Source: Liolophura sinensis | Taxonomy: Eukaryota > Mollusca > Polyplacophora > Chitonida > Chitonidae | Length of the DNA: 64,000 bases | NCBI RefSeq assembly: GCF_032854445.1 | Contig: NC_088300.1 | Location: 81,272,101 to 81,336,100, forward strand | Reading direction: 5' to 3' | Shown here: one piece after another, positions 25,501-34,576 of the stretch | Numbering within the stretch: the first letter of the stretch is position 1 | Layout of the letters: the number at the start of each line of letters is the position of its first letter | Position numbers and translations under genes: made by a program | Notes under the pieces: model-generated | Seen by the model: only the letters and a program-made list of their open reading frames with translations | Told to the model about the DNA's origin: nothing | Database searches by the model: none

Positions 25501-28500
25501 ACATGAGTTGTTTATACACCAACCTGGTTTCAAATCCTGCTGGGCAGGGGAGACAATTGGTTTGACCTTCTTTGTCTTGATACTCGCCTGCAGAAGAGAA
25601 TGTATAAAACAAACAAAATCAAACAGACTTTGATGTTCACTGTAGCCATCTAAACAAATCATAATGAAGTCATTTTCTGATTCAGAAAGGCATTTAATTT
25701 CCTACAACTGAACATTGCCATACAAGAGAAGTAGTTTATAATACATTTATAGAAAAAACCACCATCTAAAATTACAGTCTATATGGAACTACAGAACATG
25801 GAATTATTTTTCAGTAGTTTTCAGTACAAAATTCTCACCAAGTTGACATGCTTTACAGAACTTGTTGCCTTTGGAGTCAGAGTAGTTCCCCTTGGGACAG
25901 CTGGAACAATTCACACACCCAGAAATACTGAAAAAGGAAAACAGAGAATTGGTTTTCAGAGAAAATATTTGATGAATTATTACACTTTCTGGACACACAG
26001 CATTCTATTGTACAAAGAATCAAAACTGTAATCTTTAATAATCCACCCGTCACCAAGATGATCAAATAGAACACAGCCTGAACAAGGCTTAAAATATACT
26101 CAGACTACAACTCTGGTGACACTCAATCCAGCTTTCTACAACTGACACACACCTGTGCTGCAGTTTTTGTACTCTCTAAGAACTTGATTTTGTTAAATAC
26201 ATCAGATGAGTCAATCATTTCTGGAAGTCTGGGGAAGTATGTATAAGTCAGCCTAATAGCTACAATTAACAGTTAAATCTGGGTCAGTTACATATACATG
26301 AACAGTCACAGACAAACATTATACTGTAAACGCCTTTTTATTCGCGTGGTACTAACATCTGTGGCAAACACATTTCCGCAAACACCACCCATGTAAGTAA
26401 TTTATTAATGTAGCATGCATTACAGCTATAATATCGCTAACAAGCACTACAGTTCTAATACTTTTTCAAACATGTTAATTAGAAATACCTAATTAGAATG
26501 TACTCCGGCTTTCACAAATCCAGCTTAACCAATCGTCATTTAATCTTGCTCTCTTTTATGGAGGCTTAGCTCCATCTAAGTATTGCCCCATTGCAACATT
26601 GTTGTTGTTGTTGATTCATTGCAGCGGTTAGAGACATACAAATTGATGATTTGTACTGGGCGTGTGTACATGATACGATATACATACGATGAGAAAGGCT
26701 GTTTTTTTATTAACTGTACTTGCCTTCCAGTCAGATCACCTTTCCAACATGCCCGATACATTGCTCGGGGGTTTCCACACTTCAAACTTCCTTTTCATAA
26801 TGACGATTTCTGAGAAGTTTAGTCAAATCTGTCACAGTTCACTCAAACATTCACTCAGACTGCTGATGCATTTATATCACATTTAATCCTTCGTCGTCGT
26901 TTGCTCACACAGCAGGTAACGGCATCGTCTTATAAAGATTAACAGTCTTCCTTTGTCTGATCAAGTTACTGTATTGTATAGAATGTTTTGCCACATCTTG
27001 TAGGTACAAACAAGAAACAAGTTTAAATGATAACATTGCTACTTGAATGCTTGAGTTGTTTTATTATTTGACGTTTCTGTATTGAAGTTTGATTTTTCGT
27101 TTATCAAGCGTCCAAAAATTCTGTTAACATCCGCGAAGGTTGACTCCCGCGAATATGTCTTCTTACCTAATCCGCAGAAGTTTATCCCGGGAATAACAAG
27201 ACATTTACATTAGACGTGAACAGTCACAGACAAACATCATGTACATATGAACAGTCACAGACAAACATGATATACATGTGAACAGTCGTAGACAAACATC
27301 ATGTACCTGTGAACAGTCACAGACAAACATCATGTACCTGTGAACAGTCACAGACAAACATCATGTACATGTAAACAGTCACAGACAAACATGATATACA
27401 TGTGAACAGTCACAGACAAACACGATATACATGTGAACAGTCATAGACAAACATCATGTACCTGTGAACAGTCACAGACAAACATCATGTACATGTAAAC
27501 AGTCACAGACAAACATCATGTACATGTAAACAGTCACAGACAAACATATTATACATGTGAACAGTCACAGACAAACATGATATACATGTGAACAGTCATA
27601 GACAAACATCATGTACCTGTGAACAGTCACAGACAAACATGATATACATGTGAACAGTCACAGACAAACATCATGTACATGTGAAGTCACAGACAAACAT
27701 CATGTACATGTGAACAGTCACAGACAAACATCATGTACATGTGAACACTCAGACAAACACCATGTACATGTGAACAGTCACAAACAAACACAACATACAT
27801 GTGAACAGTCACAGACAAATGTCATGTACATGTGAACAGTCACAGACAAACATCATGTATATGTGAACAGTCACAGACAAACATCACATACAAGTGAACA
27901 GTCACAGACAAACACCATGTACATGAGAACAGTCAGACAAACATCATACACATGTGAACAGTCACAGACATACAGCATGTACATGTGAACAGTCACAGAC
28001 AAATGTCATGTACCTGTGAACAGTCACAGACAAACATCATGTATATGTGAACAGTCACATACAAACATCACATACAAGTGAACAGTCACAGACAAACATC
28101 ATGTACATGAGAACAGTCAGACAAACATCATGTACATGTAAACAGTCAGACAAACATCATGTACATGTAAACAGTCAGACAAACATCATATACAAGTGAA
28201 CAGTCACAGACATACAGCATGTACATGTGAACAATCACAGACAAACATCATGTACATATGAACAGTCACAAACATACATCATATACATGTGAACAGTCAC
28301 AGACAAACATCATACACATGTGAACAGTCACAGACAAACATCATGTATATGTGAACAGTCACAGACAAACATCATACACATGTGAACAGTCAAAGACAAA
28401 CATCATGTACCTGTGAACAGTCACAGACAAACACCATACACATGTGAACAGTCACAGACAAACATCATACACATGTGAACAGTCAAAGACAAACATCATG

Positions 28501-31500
28501 TACATGTGAACAGTCACAGACAAACATGTACATGTGAACAGTCATAGACAAACATGATATACATGTGAACAGTCACAGACAAACATCATGTACATGTGAA
28601 CAGTCACAGACAAACATGTACATGTGAACAGTCACAGACAAACATCATACACATGTGAACAGTCACAAACAAACATCATGTACATGTGAACAGTCACAGA
28701 CAAACATCATGTACATGTACATATATATATATATATATACAAATACACATGTAGAAAGAAGGCTGCATACATGTGAACATGTGGGCCACCTTACCCAGGG
28801 CAAGAGTGCTGAACTGACTAGCAAACTGCAGGTTTATTTATTTATCTGACTGGTGTTTTAGACCATACTCAAAAACAGAGTATTTAGCTTATGCAACAGT
28901 GGCTAGCATTATGGTGGGAGAAAACCTGACAAAGGCTAGGGGAAAACCCTCAATCATCGGCAGCTAAGTGGCAAATCTTCCGACATACAACATAGGAGGA
29001 AGCCAGCACGAATTGGACTTGAACTAACAGCGACTACATTGGTGAGATGCTCTGGAGTCCTTGAGCTACGCTGGCTGACCACATGGCCACGGAGAGCTTG
29101 CAGTGTTTTACTTACTTGCAGTATGTACCCTCTTCACACAAATGACATGTCTGCTGGCCTGTATCATTCTGATAATGCCCATAGTCACACCTATAGCACT
29201 CAAGGAGGCCAGTCTTGTTAGCATAGAAACCTGCAGCAGAAGAGGTCATACATGGCTATGGGTGCATTTAAGATAGGTATACCTGTGTACCAGTCACACA
29301 GGTGTACCTGTCAAACATGTGTACCTGTCAAACATGTGTACCTGTCAGAGATATGTGTACTAGTGTACCTGTCCAATCTGTGTACCTGTTAGATCTGTGT
29401 ACTTGTGTATCCAGCCAAATATGTCTACATGTACCTGTCAGAGTGATGTATGTGTACCTGTGTACCTATCAAATCTCTGTACTTGTGTATGTCAGATCTG
29501 TGAACCTGCCAGATATGTGTACCTGTCAGATCTGTGTACTTGGGTATCGGACAAATCTATGTAATATGTACTTGAGTATTTGTCAGATCTATGTATTTGT
29601 GTATCCGTCAGATCCGTGTACCTGTCAGATATGTGTACTTGCCAGATTTGTGTACCGACTAATTTCCCAAGGAAAACATGTCCAGAACATTAACAATTGT
29701 GGAGTACAGAACTTACCAACTTCCCACGGAAAACATGTCCAGAACATTAACAATTGTAGAGTATAGAACTTACCAACTTCCCAAGGAAAACATGTCCAGA
29801 ACATTAACAACAGAGAAGTACAAATCTTACCGGCTTCACAAGGAAAACAAGTACTGCACCCTTCAAGACTGAAACAAAATTGTTTGATAAAGTATTCATT
29901 AAGCTCAAAATTCATCTAAATAAACAACAGAAATGACCAGTACATGTACATGTAATTACTATTACAATGTAATTAGTATTGCATGTGTTCCCACTACCAC
30001 CAAGCAAGATGCCAGTTCAATAATATTATTAAATGGGTTTAATATGTTACCTTGACTCGCTTGCACAATGGGATTGTGACTACTTATCTAAATTTTAAGC
30101 CAACAACTGATTTACAATAGACTGTGAAAATAAGTCTAGACTTTTGAGGTGGTAGTAACTTTTTGTAGTTACGATCACAATCGGAGGCCAAACTTGACTT
30201 ACATAACGGTGGTTTGTATAAATGTACCGGTCAACAACTTTTCCTTGCTTTCATTATTAAAATAATTCTGCATCATAATGGTTTAGCACATAAAAACAAC
30301 AAAATGCTAGAAAAGTCTTGCAACAACTTTTTGAGACAAATAAACTGAAATAAATTTTAAGATAAGGCTACGACCAATATCTTACTGATTTACAATAGCT
30401 TTATAGCCTTTGTCAACTAAAATTGTATGAGGTTAACAAGGGATTGTTTATGGTGAAGACAGATGAGTTTTGTGTCATTTGAAAGCATACAAAAATAAAA
30501 GCCTTGTGACAAAGGAGAGACATGTCAGATCAAATCCTTTTACAGACTACGTACACAACACAAAACTGGTAGATTGGACATAATAGATGCAGCTGCAGGA
30601 GATAACCTGACACCCAAACATATGGGCTGTATGAAGTAAGCACATAGTGGTCGTACTTGCAGAAGGTGCCTTTAGCACAGCTGACACAGGTGGTTTGCCT
30701 GGTCTGGTTTTGAAAGCTTCCAGGTTTACAACTGAGACAGTCTGGTTGTCCCTGCTGAGGCTGGTACTTCCCCTGGCAGCATTCATCACAGGTCAGGGAG
30801 CGGGGCTTTCGGGCATGGGTGCCTGCAAAGACAGGGACAATAAGGAAATCATGACTGAGGTCTAACTATGCCACATTGACTGGGAGAAGGCCGTACATGG
30901 ACACTGTTATTCTTGAAGTCAGTGCTTTAACTTCACATAATATGACATATTTTAAGAGACTGGTACATTTTATGCAAACTTACCAACTTCCCAAGGAAAA
31001 CATGTCATGTACATTAACAATTGGGGAGTATAGAACCTACCAACTTCCCAAGGAAAACATGTCCTCAACATTAACAATTGTGCTGGGTGTGTTTGTATCT
31101 TACCTGCATCACACTTTTCACAGGATGAAGCTCCTGTCTGATTGCTGAACCAGCCAGGTGAACAGTCATAACATGTTGTCTCACCAGCATTTCTGAAAAC
31201 AGGATGTAATAAACACTAACACAGTGTTATACAAAACAGGATGTAATAAACACTAACACAGTGTTATAAAAATCAGGATGTAATAAACACTAACACAGTG
31301 TTATAAAAAAAAAAAAAAAACAGGATGTAATAAACACTAACACAGTGTTATAAAAAAATAGGATGTAATAAACACTAACACAGTGTTATAAAAAAACAGG
31401 ATGTAATGAACACTAACAGTGTTATAATGACTGTGACAGGGATTTATAGTGAACACGTACATGTACCCTCTCAGCCAATAGTCACATGTTACAAGCACAA

Positions 31501-33391
31501 TTCAACATTATCACTTTATTTGAAAGTGAATTGCTATTAGTGTGATGTAAAAAGCCAAGCATAACTATGTAAAATGAAAGTGAAAGTGAACAATTCTCTA
31601 CATGTAAAGCAGTTGTTATAAAGCTATAAACTATACACACTCTGACATTTGTGTTCAGGTCCCTTCTCAGATGGATACGCTGATTTGACTAATTCGTTCA
31701 TTATTTTGTTGATTGGATATAAATTTTCAACATGTTCAAGAGTATTTTTGTTCATCTACTCAATCCCTGAAGTTTTCATCAGTACTTACTGTGGCGGTCA
31801 TCTTTATGGATTTAGGAAATAAAGGTGCCTTGATTCAATTTTTTATCTTTGGCATGTTACTGACAATCTCTTCCATGTGACATACACACTTCTTCTAGTA
31901 CCAATGAAAGGACAATGGTCTTCAAACACACATGACAGGCCACTAGGCCCTATGGACAGCAAGGAAGTCTAAACACCATATCCTATGTAATAGTCCAATC
32001 AGACACAACACTTGAGAACATGTGCCCACTAAGCCCTACACATCTGGAAAAAGCAAGCTCTGACAAGCTGTGGGGATATGTTGCTGTTTCACCAGCATAT
32101 AAAGATTTACCCTGAATAAGTGCCCTCTTCACAATGGGAACAACTCTAGACTTTGGTTGTGCGCTGGTAGTACCCACATTTACTACAGAGGAAGACTTAC
32201 TCAGAACAGGTGCCCTCTTCACAAGGGGAACAACCCCAAGCTGGGCTCATATTTACTGTAGAGGAAGACTTAATCAGAATAAGTACCCTCTTCACAAGGG
32301 GAACAACCCCAAGCTGGGCTCATATTTACTGTAGAGGAAGACTTACTCAGAATAAGTACCCTCTTCACAAGGGGTACAACTCGAGGCTTCGGTTGTGTTC
32401 TGGTAGTATCCAGGTTCACATTTACTACAGCAGGAGGCCTCACAGCAAAAACCTGGCTGTCGATTGCAGCATCCACAACATGTCACGGCTTCAAGAGAAA
32501 CAAGCCACGTGGTATCAAACTTCAACTGTAAAGGTAACTGGTAACAAAAATCCAGAGTGCAAGCTTTGGTGGATTGAAGCTTGCTACATGATACAATGAC
32601 CACACAGGTATGGTCGGAAATTCAGCAGGCCTGAGAAATCAAAACCCAGAAATCTCACCTGCTTAAATTATATATGATTCATATGATTGACTGGTGTTTT
32701 TTTCACGCCGTACTCAAGAATATTTCACTTATACAACGACGGCCAGCATTATGGTGGGAGGAAACCCCTAAATTTAGACATCTGGTCTTTCCTTGGTATT
32801 AAATTTTAATGGTAATACAAAACTTCGGTAAAACCTGAAAAACAACAGATTCACTTTAACACTTTTTTCATAAACTATTATTGTTCAACATCATGCTTGA
32901 TCAGATTAATTACAGTTATTAAAAAGTTACATGTAAATTTTTTTTTATAAATCTATTTTAGCTCCCTTAATATCAGTGAGCTTGTCTAGACTACAGGTTT
33001 GTGTATTTTTAATCCTGGTCAATAATACTTTCTGTTTTATGGATTTGTATTTGTCATGATGTTATCGTGTAATAGGACCATTTGGCCTATTGATTTTTTT
33101 CAAATTAACATCCATATTTATTACCTTATCGACAACATTCCATGTACACAGACATGTACACATATGTTATTTGTAATTATCACTGAGAGTTTCAGAAAGC
33201 TTACTGTTATTTGCATACTGTCCTGCCTGGCATGGGAAACAGTTTTGTATGACCTCAGAACAGTTCAGCACAGGGGTGAACTCATCCAGATATACTTCAG
33301 ACCACCCTTGGCTAATAAGAACTACCAGCAAAACTGGAAAGGAAACATTCATACAAAATATCATTACAAACACTACGAAGATGTGTGGCAT
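13460..33391 (-). CDS. Type I membrane protein with ephrin-receptor-like/TNFR-like cysteine-rich repeats, complete 14-exon model
   Basis: From 5' to 3' the coding segments are 33391-33205, 32488-32347, 31192-31104, 30822-30657, 29868-29831, 29230-29116, 25927-25839, 25587-25524, 25308-25220, 24469-24355, 19643-19555, 18931-18837, 15024-14949 and 13593-13460. They total 1488 bases, 495 residues plus stop, with no frame conflict. Residues 1 to about 31 form a hydrophobic signal peptide (VFVMIFCMNVSFPVLLVVLI). About 40-426 carry repeated CxxC...G.Y...C..C.PG modules of the ephrin-receptor-like (GCC2/GCC3) kind with many NxT/S sites. About 442-465 form a transmembrane helix split between the last two exons, then RKRRRR and a short tail. 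Intron phases alternate 1 and 2 through the ectodomain. Likely a cell-surface protein; ligand and orthologue are unknown. The exon at 15024-14949 has a weak pyrimidine tract and is the least certain join. Confidence 0.85.
13610..14180. repeat. Irregular 40-50-bp minisatellite
   Basis: Units contain GATTAAATCACAGGTATGAT and CACTAACTGACAGGGCACTA, decaying to the right. It sits in the last intron of the membrane-protein gene. No exon parent is evident. Confidence 0.82.
14255..14950 (-). repeat. 33-bp minisatellite derived from the donor edge of exon 13
   Basis: About 20 units. On the minus strand each reads roughly ACCTACCACAG|GTGAGCAGGA followed by ACACAGCTAAC. The real exon end GCCACAG|GTGAGT is the first member. 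Confidence 0.88.
14949..15024 (-). CDS. Membrane-protein exon 13 (juxtamembrane and first half of TM helix)
   Basis: The donor is CACAG|GTGAGT (strong); the acceptor is GCAATCAG (poor pyrimidine tract). It encodes PLFRIEGDKC and EELLAIIGGCAT. Phase 0 in, 1 out. The frame fits exactly between exons 12 and 14. Confidence 0.7.
15053..15104 (-). other. Possible cryptic cysteine-rich exon
   Basis: A good acceptor (GTTTTCATACAG) is followed by an open 52-nt segment, CASCDPQPCPKNTLCPG, and GTAACA. Its phase (0 in, 1 out) does not fit exon 13, so it is left out of the model. Confidence 0.25.
15375..18837 (-). repeat. 61-bp satellite (about 57 units) derived from the donor edge of exon 12
   Basis: On the plus strand units read CTGGACAGAAGTGGCCACGT + GGACAGCTGATACAGACTTT + ACAAGGTCACTGTCTGACTTA. 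On the minus strand this is TGTCCACGTGGCCACTTCTG + TCCA|GTAAGTCAGACAGTG, matching the exon 12 end CTGTCCACCTGGCTACTTCTG + TCCA|GTAAGTCAG. It fills almost all of the intron. Confidence 0.93.
18837..18931 (-). CDS. Membrane-protein exon 12
   Basis: The acceptor is CCATTCCAG and the donor is TCCA|GTAAGT. It encodes SDLCEQCADGSYQTDFGAKK and CILCPPGYFCP. Phase 1 in, 0 out, breaking the alternating phase pattern. Its 3' edge seeds the 61-bp array. Confidence 0.87.
18932..19554 (-). other. Intron 11 of the membrane-protein gene
   Basis: About 620 bases of ordinary AT-rich sequence with no array. It stands out because the introns on both sides are almost entirely tandem repeat. Confidence 0.6.
19555..19643 (-). 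CDS. Membrane-protein exon 11
   Basis: The acceptor is CATGTTGCAG and the donor is CCAG|GTAGCG. It encodes EPACEVCEVCAAGEEAVKEG and CTLCEPG. 89 bases, phase 2 in, 1 out. The first 29 coding bases and the acceptor recur in every unit of the 108-bp array upstream on this strand. Confidence 0.87.
19644..23457 (-). repeat. 108-bp array (about 36 units) with a splice-bounded 48-nt cassette per unit
   Basis: Units are 108 bases with 9-base length variants (99, 117). On the minus strand each contains CATGTTGCAG|TGAACCGGCC, the start of exon 11, then TGTGAAGTCTGTGAGGTGT, GTACATGCATGTTATGTAG and |GTGAGCAATG. The AG and GT remain in all units I followed, and substitutions are few. Both strands are open across the whole array only because the unit is a multiple of three without stops. 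Confidence 0.95.
23560..24375 (-). repeat. 42-bp minisatellite derived from the donor edge of exon 10
   Basis: About 18 units. On the minus strand they read GTGTGCTGTGGGCATGTTCT + GTAG|GTGATCAAGTGTTG, compared with exon 10 CTGTGGGCATGTTTTGTGG|GTGAGC. The middle units have GTGGTC instead. Confidence 0.88.
24355..24469 (-). CDS. Membrane-protein exon 10
   Basis: The acceptor is TTTTACAG and the donor is TGTGG|GTGAGC. It encodes HFSEHRNATNCSDCAPGTY and CNLCTVGMFCG. 115 bases, phase 1 in, 2 out. Its 3' edge seeds the 42-bp array that follows. Confidence 0.9.
24470..25219 (-). other. Intron 9 of the membrane-protein gene
   Basis: No gene. It contains a short SINE-tail relic, a (TTTA)n run then GACTGGTGTTCTACAG, at about 25077-25120. 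Confidence 0.55.
25220..25308 (-). CDS. Membrane-protein exon 9
   Basis: The acceptor is TTCATTTTCAG and the donor is CCTG|GTAGGT. It encodes ALGATNCTGCEKGYF and MCQPCSPG. 89 bases, phase 2 in, 1 out. Confidence 0.87.
25524..25587 (-). CDS. Membrane-protein exon 8
   Basis: The acceptor is CTTCTGCAG and the donor is CCAG|GTTGGT (weak). It encodes EYQDKEGQTNCLPCPAGFET. 64 bases, phase 1 in, 2 out. It lies just outside the duplicated unit. Confidence 0.82.
25839..25927 (-). CDS. Membrane-protein exon 7
   Basis: The acceptor is CCTTTTTCAG and the donor is CTTG|GTGAGA. It encodes ISGCVNCSSCPKGNYSDSKG and CKACQLG. 89 bases, phase 2 in, 1 out. It is the last exon inside the 11.7-kb duplicated unit. 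Confidence 0.9.
25928..27190 (-). other. Intron 6, part without repeats
   Basis: AT-rich, no exon or element recognised on either strand. The open frames (for example 26583-26813) have no family signature. Identical sequence lies at 37652-38915. Confidence 0.5.
27215..28715. repeat. 31-bp minisatellite, copy A
   Basis: About 48 units of GTGAACAGTCACAGACAAAC + ATCATGTACAT with small length variants, ending in a (TA)n run. It lies in intron 6. No relation to an exon edge was found. Confidence 0.93.
28833..29097 (-). mobile_element. Degenerate tRNA-derived SINE, copy A
   Basis: In plus-strand order: (TTTA)n, CTGACTGGTGTTTTAGACCA, CAGTGGCTAGCATTATGGTG, TTGGACTTGAACTAACAGCG (reverse B-box region) and GCTGACCACATGGCCACGGA (head). 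It is on the minus strand and much more diverged than the copy at 36265-36535. It ends about 20 bases from exon 6. Duplicated at about 40557-40822. Confidence 0.75.
29116..29230 (-). CDS. Membrane-protein exon 6
   Basis: The acceptor is TGCTGCAG and the donor is GCAA|GTAAGT. It encodes FYANKTGLLECYRC and GHYQNDTGQQTCHLCEEGTY. 115 bases, phase 1 in, 2 out. A degenerate SINE head lies about 20 bases past the donor. Confidence 0.88.
29285..29655. repeat. 25-bp GT-rich minisatellite in intron 5
   Basis: Irregular units of GTGTACCTGTCAGATCTGTG. Duplicated at about 41008-41378, where one GA is missing. Confidence 0.85.
29655..29830 (-). repeat. 57-bp repeat (three units) of the donor edge of exon 5
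   Basis: On the minus strand units read ACATGTTTTCCTTGGGAAGTT + G|GTAAGTTCTGTACT, next to exon 5 TGTTTTCCTTGTGAAGCCG|GTAAGA. Duplicated at about 41378-41553. Confidence 0.85.
29831..29868 (-). CDS. Membrane-protein exon 5 (38-nt micro-exon)
   Basis: The acceptor is TTTGTTTCAG and the donor is GCCG|GTAAGA. It encodes LEGCSTCFPCEAG. Phase 2 in, 1 out. Its 3' end and donor are copied in a small minisatellite directly downstream. Confidence 0.82.
30657..30822 (-). CDS. Membrane-protein exon 4
   Basis: The acceptor is CTTTGCAG and the donor is TGCAA|GTACGA (weak). It encodes two modules, CDECCQGKYQPQQGQPDC and CKPGSFQNQTRQTTCVSC. Phase 1 in, 2 out. Confidence 0.87.
30980..31080 (-). repeat. Two further exon-5-edge units displaced into intron 3
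   Basis: CTTACCAACTTCCCAAGGAA and CCTACCAACTTCCCAAGGAA each carry the same 57-bp unit as 29655-29830, more than 1 kb away and on the other side of exon 4. Duplicated at about 42702-42802. Confidence 0.85.
31104..31192 (-). CDS. Membrane-protein exon 3
   Basis: The acceptor is CTGTTTTCAG and the donor is GCAG|GTAAGA. It encodes NAGETTCYDCSPGWFSNQTG and SSCEKCDAG. 89 bases, phase 2 in, 1 out. Confidence 0.88.
31196..31430. repeat. 38-bp repeat abutting the exon 3 acceptor
   Basis: Six units of ACAGGATGTAATAAACACTA + ACACAGTGTTATAAAA; each contains the near-palindrome TAACACTGTGTTA. The array begins inside the pyrimidine region of the exon 3 acceptor. One linker is a run of about 17 A. Duplicated at about 42918-43152. 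Confidence 0.88.
32113..32346 (-). repeat. Three partial copies of the exon 2 end in intron 2
   Basis: Reading on the minus strand after exon 2, CCCCTTGTGAAGAGGGTACTT recurs. One copy has its donor changed to TTAAGT, the next keeps GTAAGT, and the last has a TAG in the exon frame and a shifted GGTAAAT. They are not in the model because exon 2 joins exon 3 in phase without them. Duplicated at about 43835-44068. Confidence 0.83.
32347..32488 (-). CDS. Membrane-protein exon 2
   Basis: The acceptor is TTTCTCTTGAAG and the donor is CTGA|GTAAGT. It encodes a very cysteine-rich stretch (VTCCGCCNRQPGFCCEASCC) and CEPGYYQNTTEASSCTPC. Phase 1 in, 2 out. Its 3' part is repeated downstream in the intron. 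Confidence 0.8.
32683..32770 (-). mobile_element. Truncated SINE tail, copy A
   Basis: GATTGACTGGTG, ACGCCGTACTCAAGAATATT and CGGCCAGCATTATGGTGGGA match the 3' part of the SINE at 36265-36535. Duplicated at about 44405-44492. Confidence 0.75.
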
Positions 33392-33396
33392 AAAGC
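33205..33396 (-). CDS. Membrane-protein exon 1 (signal peptide; start codon)
   Basis: A strong acceptor (TTGTTTTGCAG) precedes it, so a non-coding 5' exon probably lies upstream. The exon starts GCTTT and then ATG at 33391. Two further in-frame ATGs follow (33364 and about 33352), and either would still leave a signal peptide. It ends NCFPCQAGQYANN, phase 1, donor GTAAGC. Confidence 0.82.
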
Positions 33397-34576
33397 CTGC
33401 AAAACAAATTCAGTCCACAGACAGTCCCCTTGTATGCAGTTCTTATGAACTACATTCATTCATGCATTCAGATCATTAGTCAGGACAACTATGGGACTAT
33501 GTTAAGTATATATGTGTTTATATGTAGCGGATGGGATTAATATATAAACTGTTCCATTAGTCCTAGGTACCAGTAAGGCTTATTTTTGGATGGCCGTACT
33601 TTAAAGAAAAGACAAAAAACCTGATTTATAAATGTATCAGTAGAGTATAAGGTTATAAAGCATACCATATTATTTTTGTTATTGTTGATTTGTGCAGTTA
33701 CCAAGAACACGAGGAAACAATTCCCATTCAAAACATGGTAGATGTTGGTTCACCTTGTTTGATTCAAAAGTTTGAATGGCTGGATTACTGTTAAAAAACG
33801 GTTTACCGATGCTTGCTTTGACATATCAGATGACATATAAGGAATATGTGCATACCAAAATTAGAGTCTGTTTCATTAGGTTCACTTAGCTAATTAAGCC
33901 CTTAACTAGCATGACAATTAATGTATATTGTGTATGTGTGTATGTGTGCTTGGGGTTTTACGTCGTTCCGGGAGTATCATTAATGTACAACAAATGACAA
34001 GCTTCCCTTTACAAAATTACAGGTTCAATTGTGCCTTCGAACACAAAATCTCCCGCAGTTACATGCAATCACAGTGAAGCAAGAAATTGTGCTTATGTCA
34101 AACATCGAAAATACTCTTTTTTCATGTATATCCGTGAACGCCGTTCTGTCCATCTTCAGCTTTCCTGACTATCGTATGTAAGTGCTCAACACAGTAGTAG
34201 CTCTAGGACTAGGCTGTTGGTATCCAAATGAATCAGACGTTGTACAAATGTACATGCTAGCCTACAAACTAAACTGAAGTTCACCATCGCCATTCGTCTG
34301 TAAGGACAGCCTGCCCAAGGTTTGATTATAAACCCACCTGGCACGTTCCACAAGACAGTGGTTGACTGTCTACGCAGAGTTTCTGTCATGTTTTTGACAT
34401 TTTCAACAAAATAGAAACTTATCAAAGCTTAATGTCAACACAAAACACCCAACAAGACTTAGTACGGAAACTTTTGTCATACGCCATTTGCTTGTCATGT
34501 GACCACCAAATGCATTCATGGGGAGATAACTGTAGTGACCAACTGAAACTCGCCTAGCGTGCTCTGACACACGTAT
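33397..34576 (-). other. 5' flank of the membrane-protein gene
   Basis: A non-coding first exon and promoter are expected here because exon 1 starts at an acceptor, but none can be placed by eye. A relic of the second SINE family (GCTTGGGGTTTTACGTCGTT) is at about 33948-33970. Duplicated at 45119-46298. Confidence 0.4.

Noticed and set aside
27215..28715. A CRISPR-like regular array
   Set aside because: There are no unique spacers; the whole 31-bp unit repeats, and the setting is a eukaryotic intron.
29039..29221. Plus-strand open frame over exon 6
   Set aside because: It is the antisense of a SINE fragment and of the real minus-strand exon.
31983..32222. Minus-strand open frame next to exon 2
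   Set aside because: The frame is the wrong one for the copied exon; in the exon frame there is a TAG. It is a decayed exon copy, not a separate gene.
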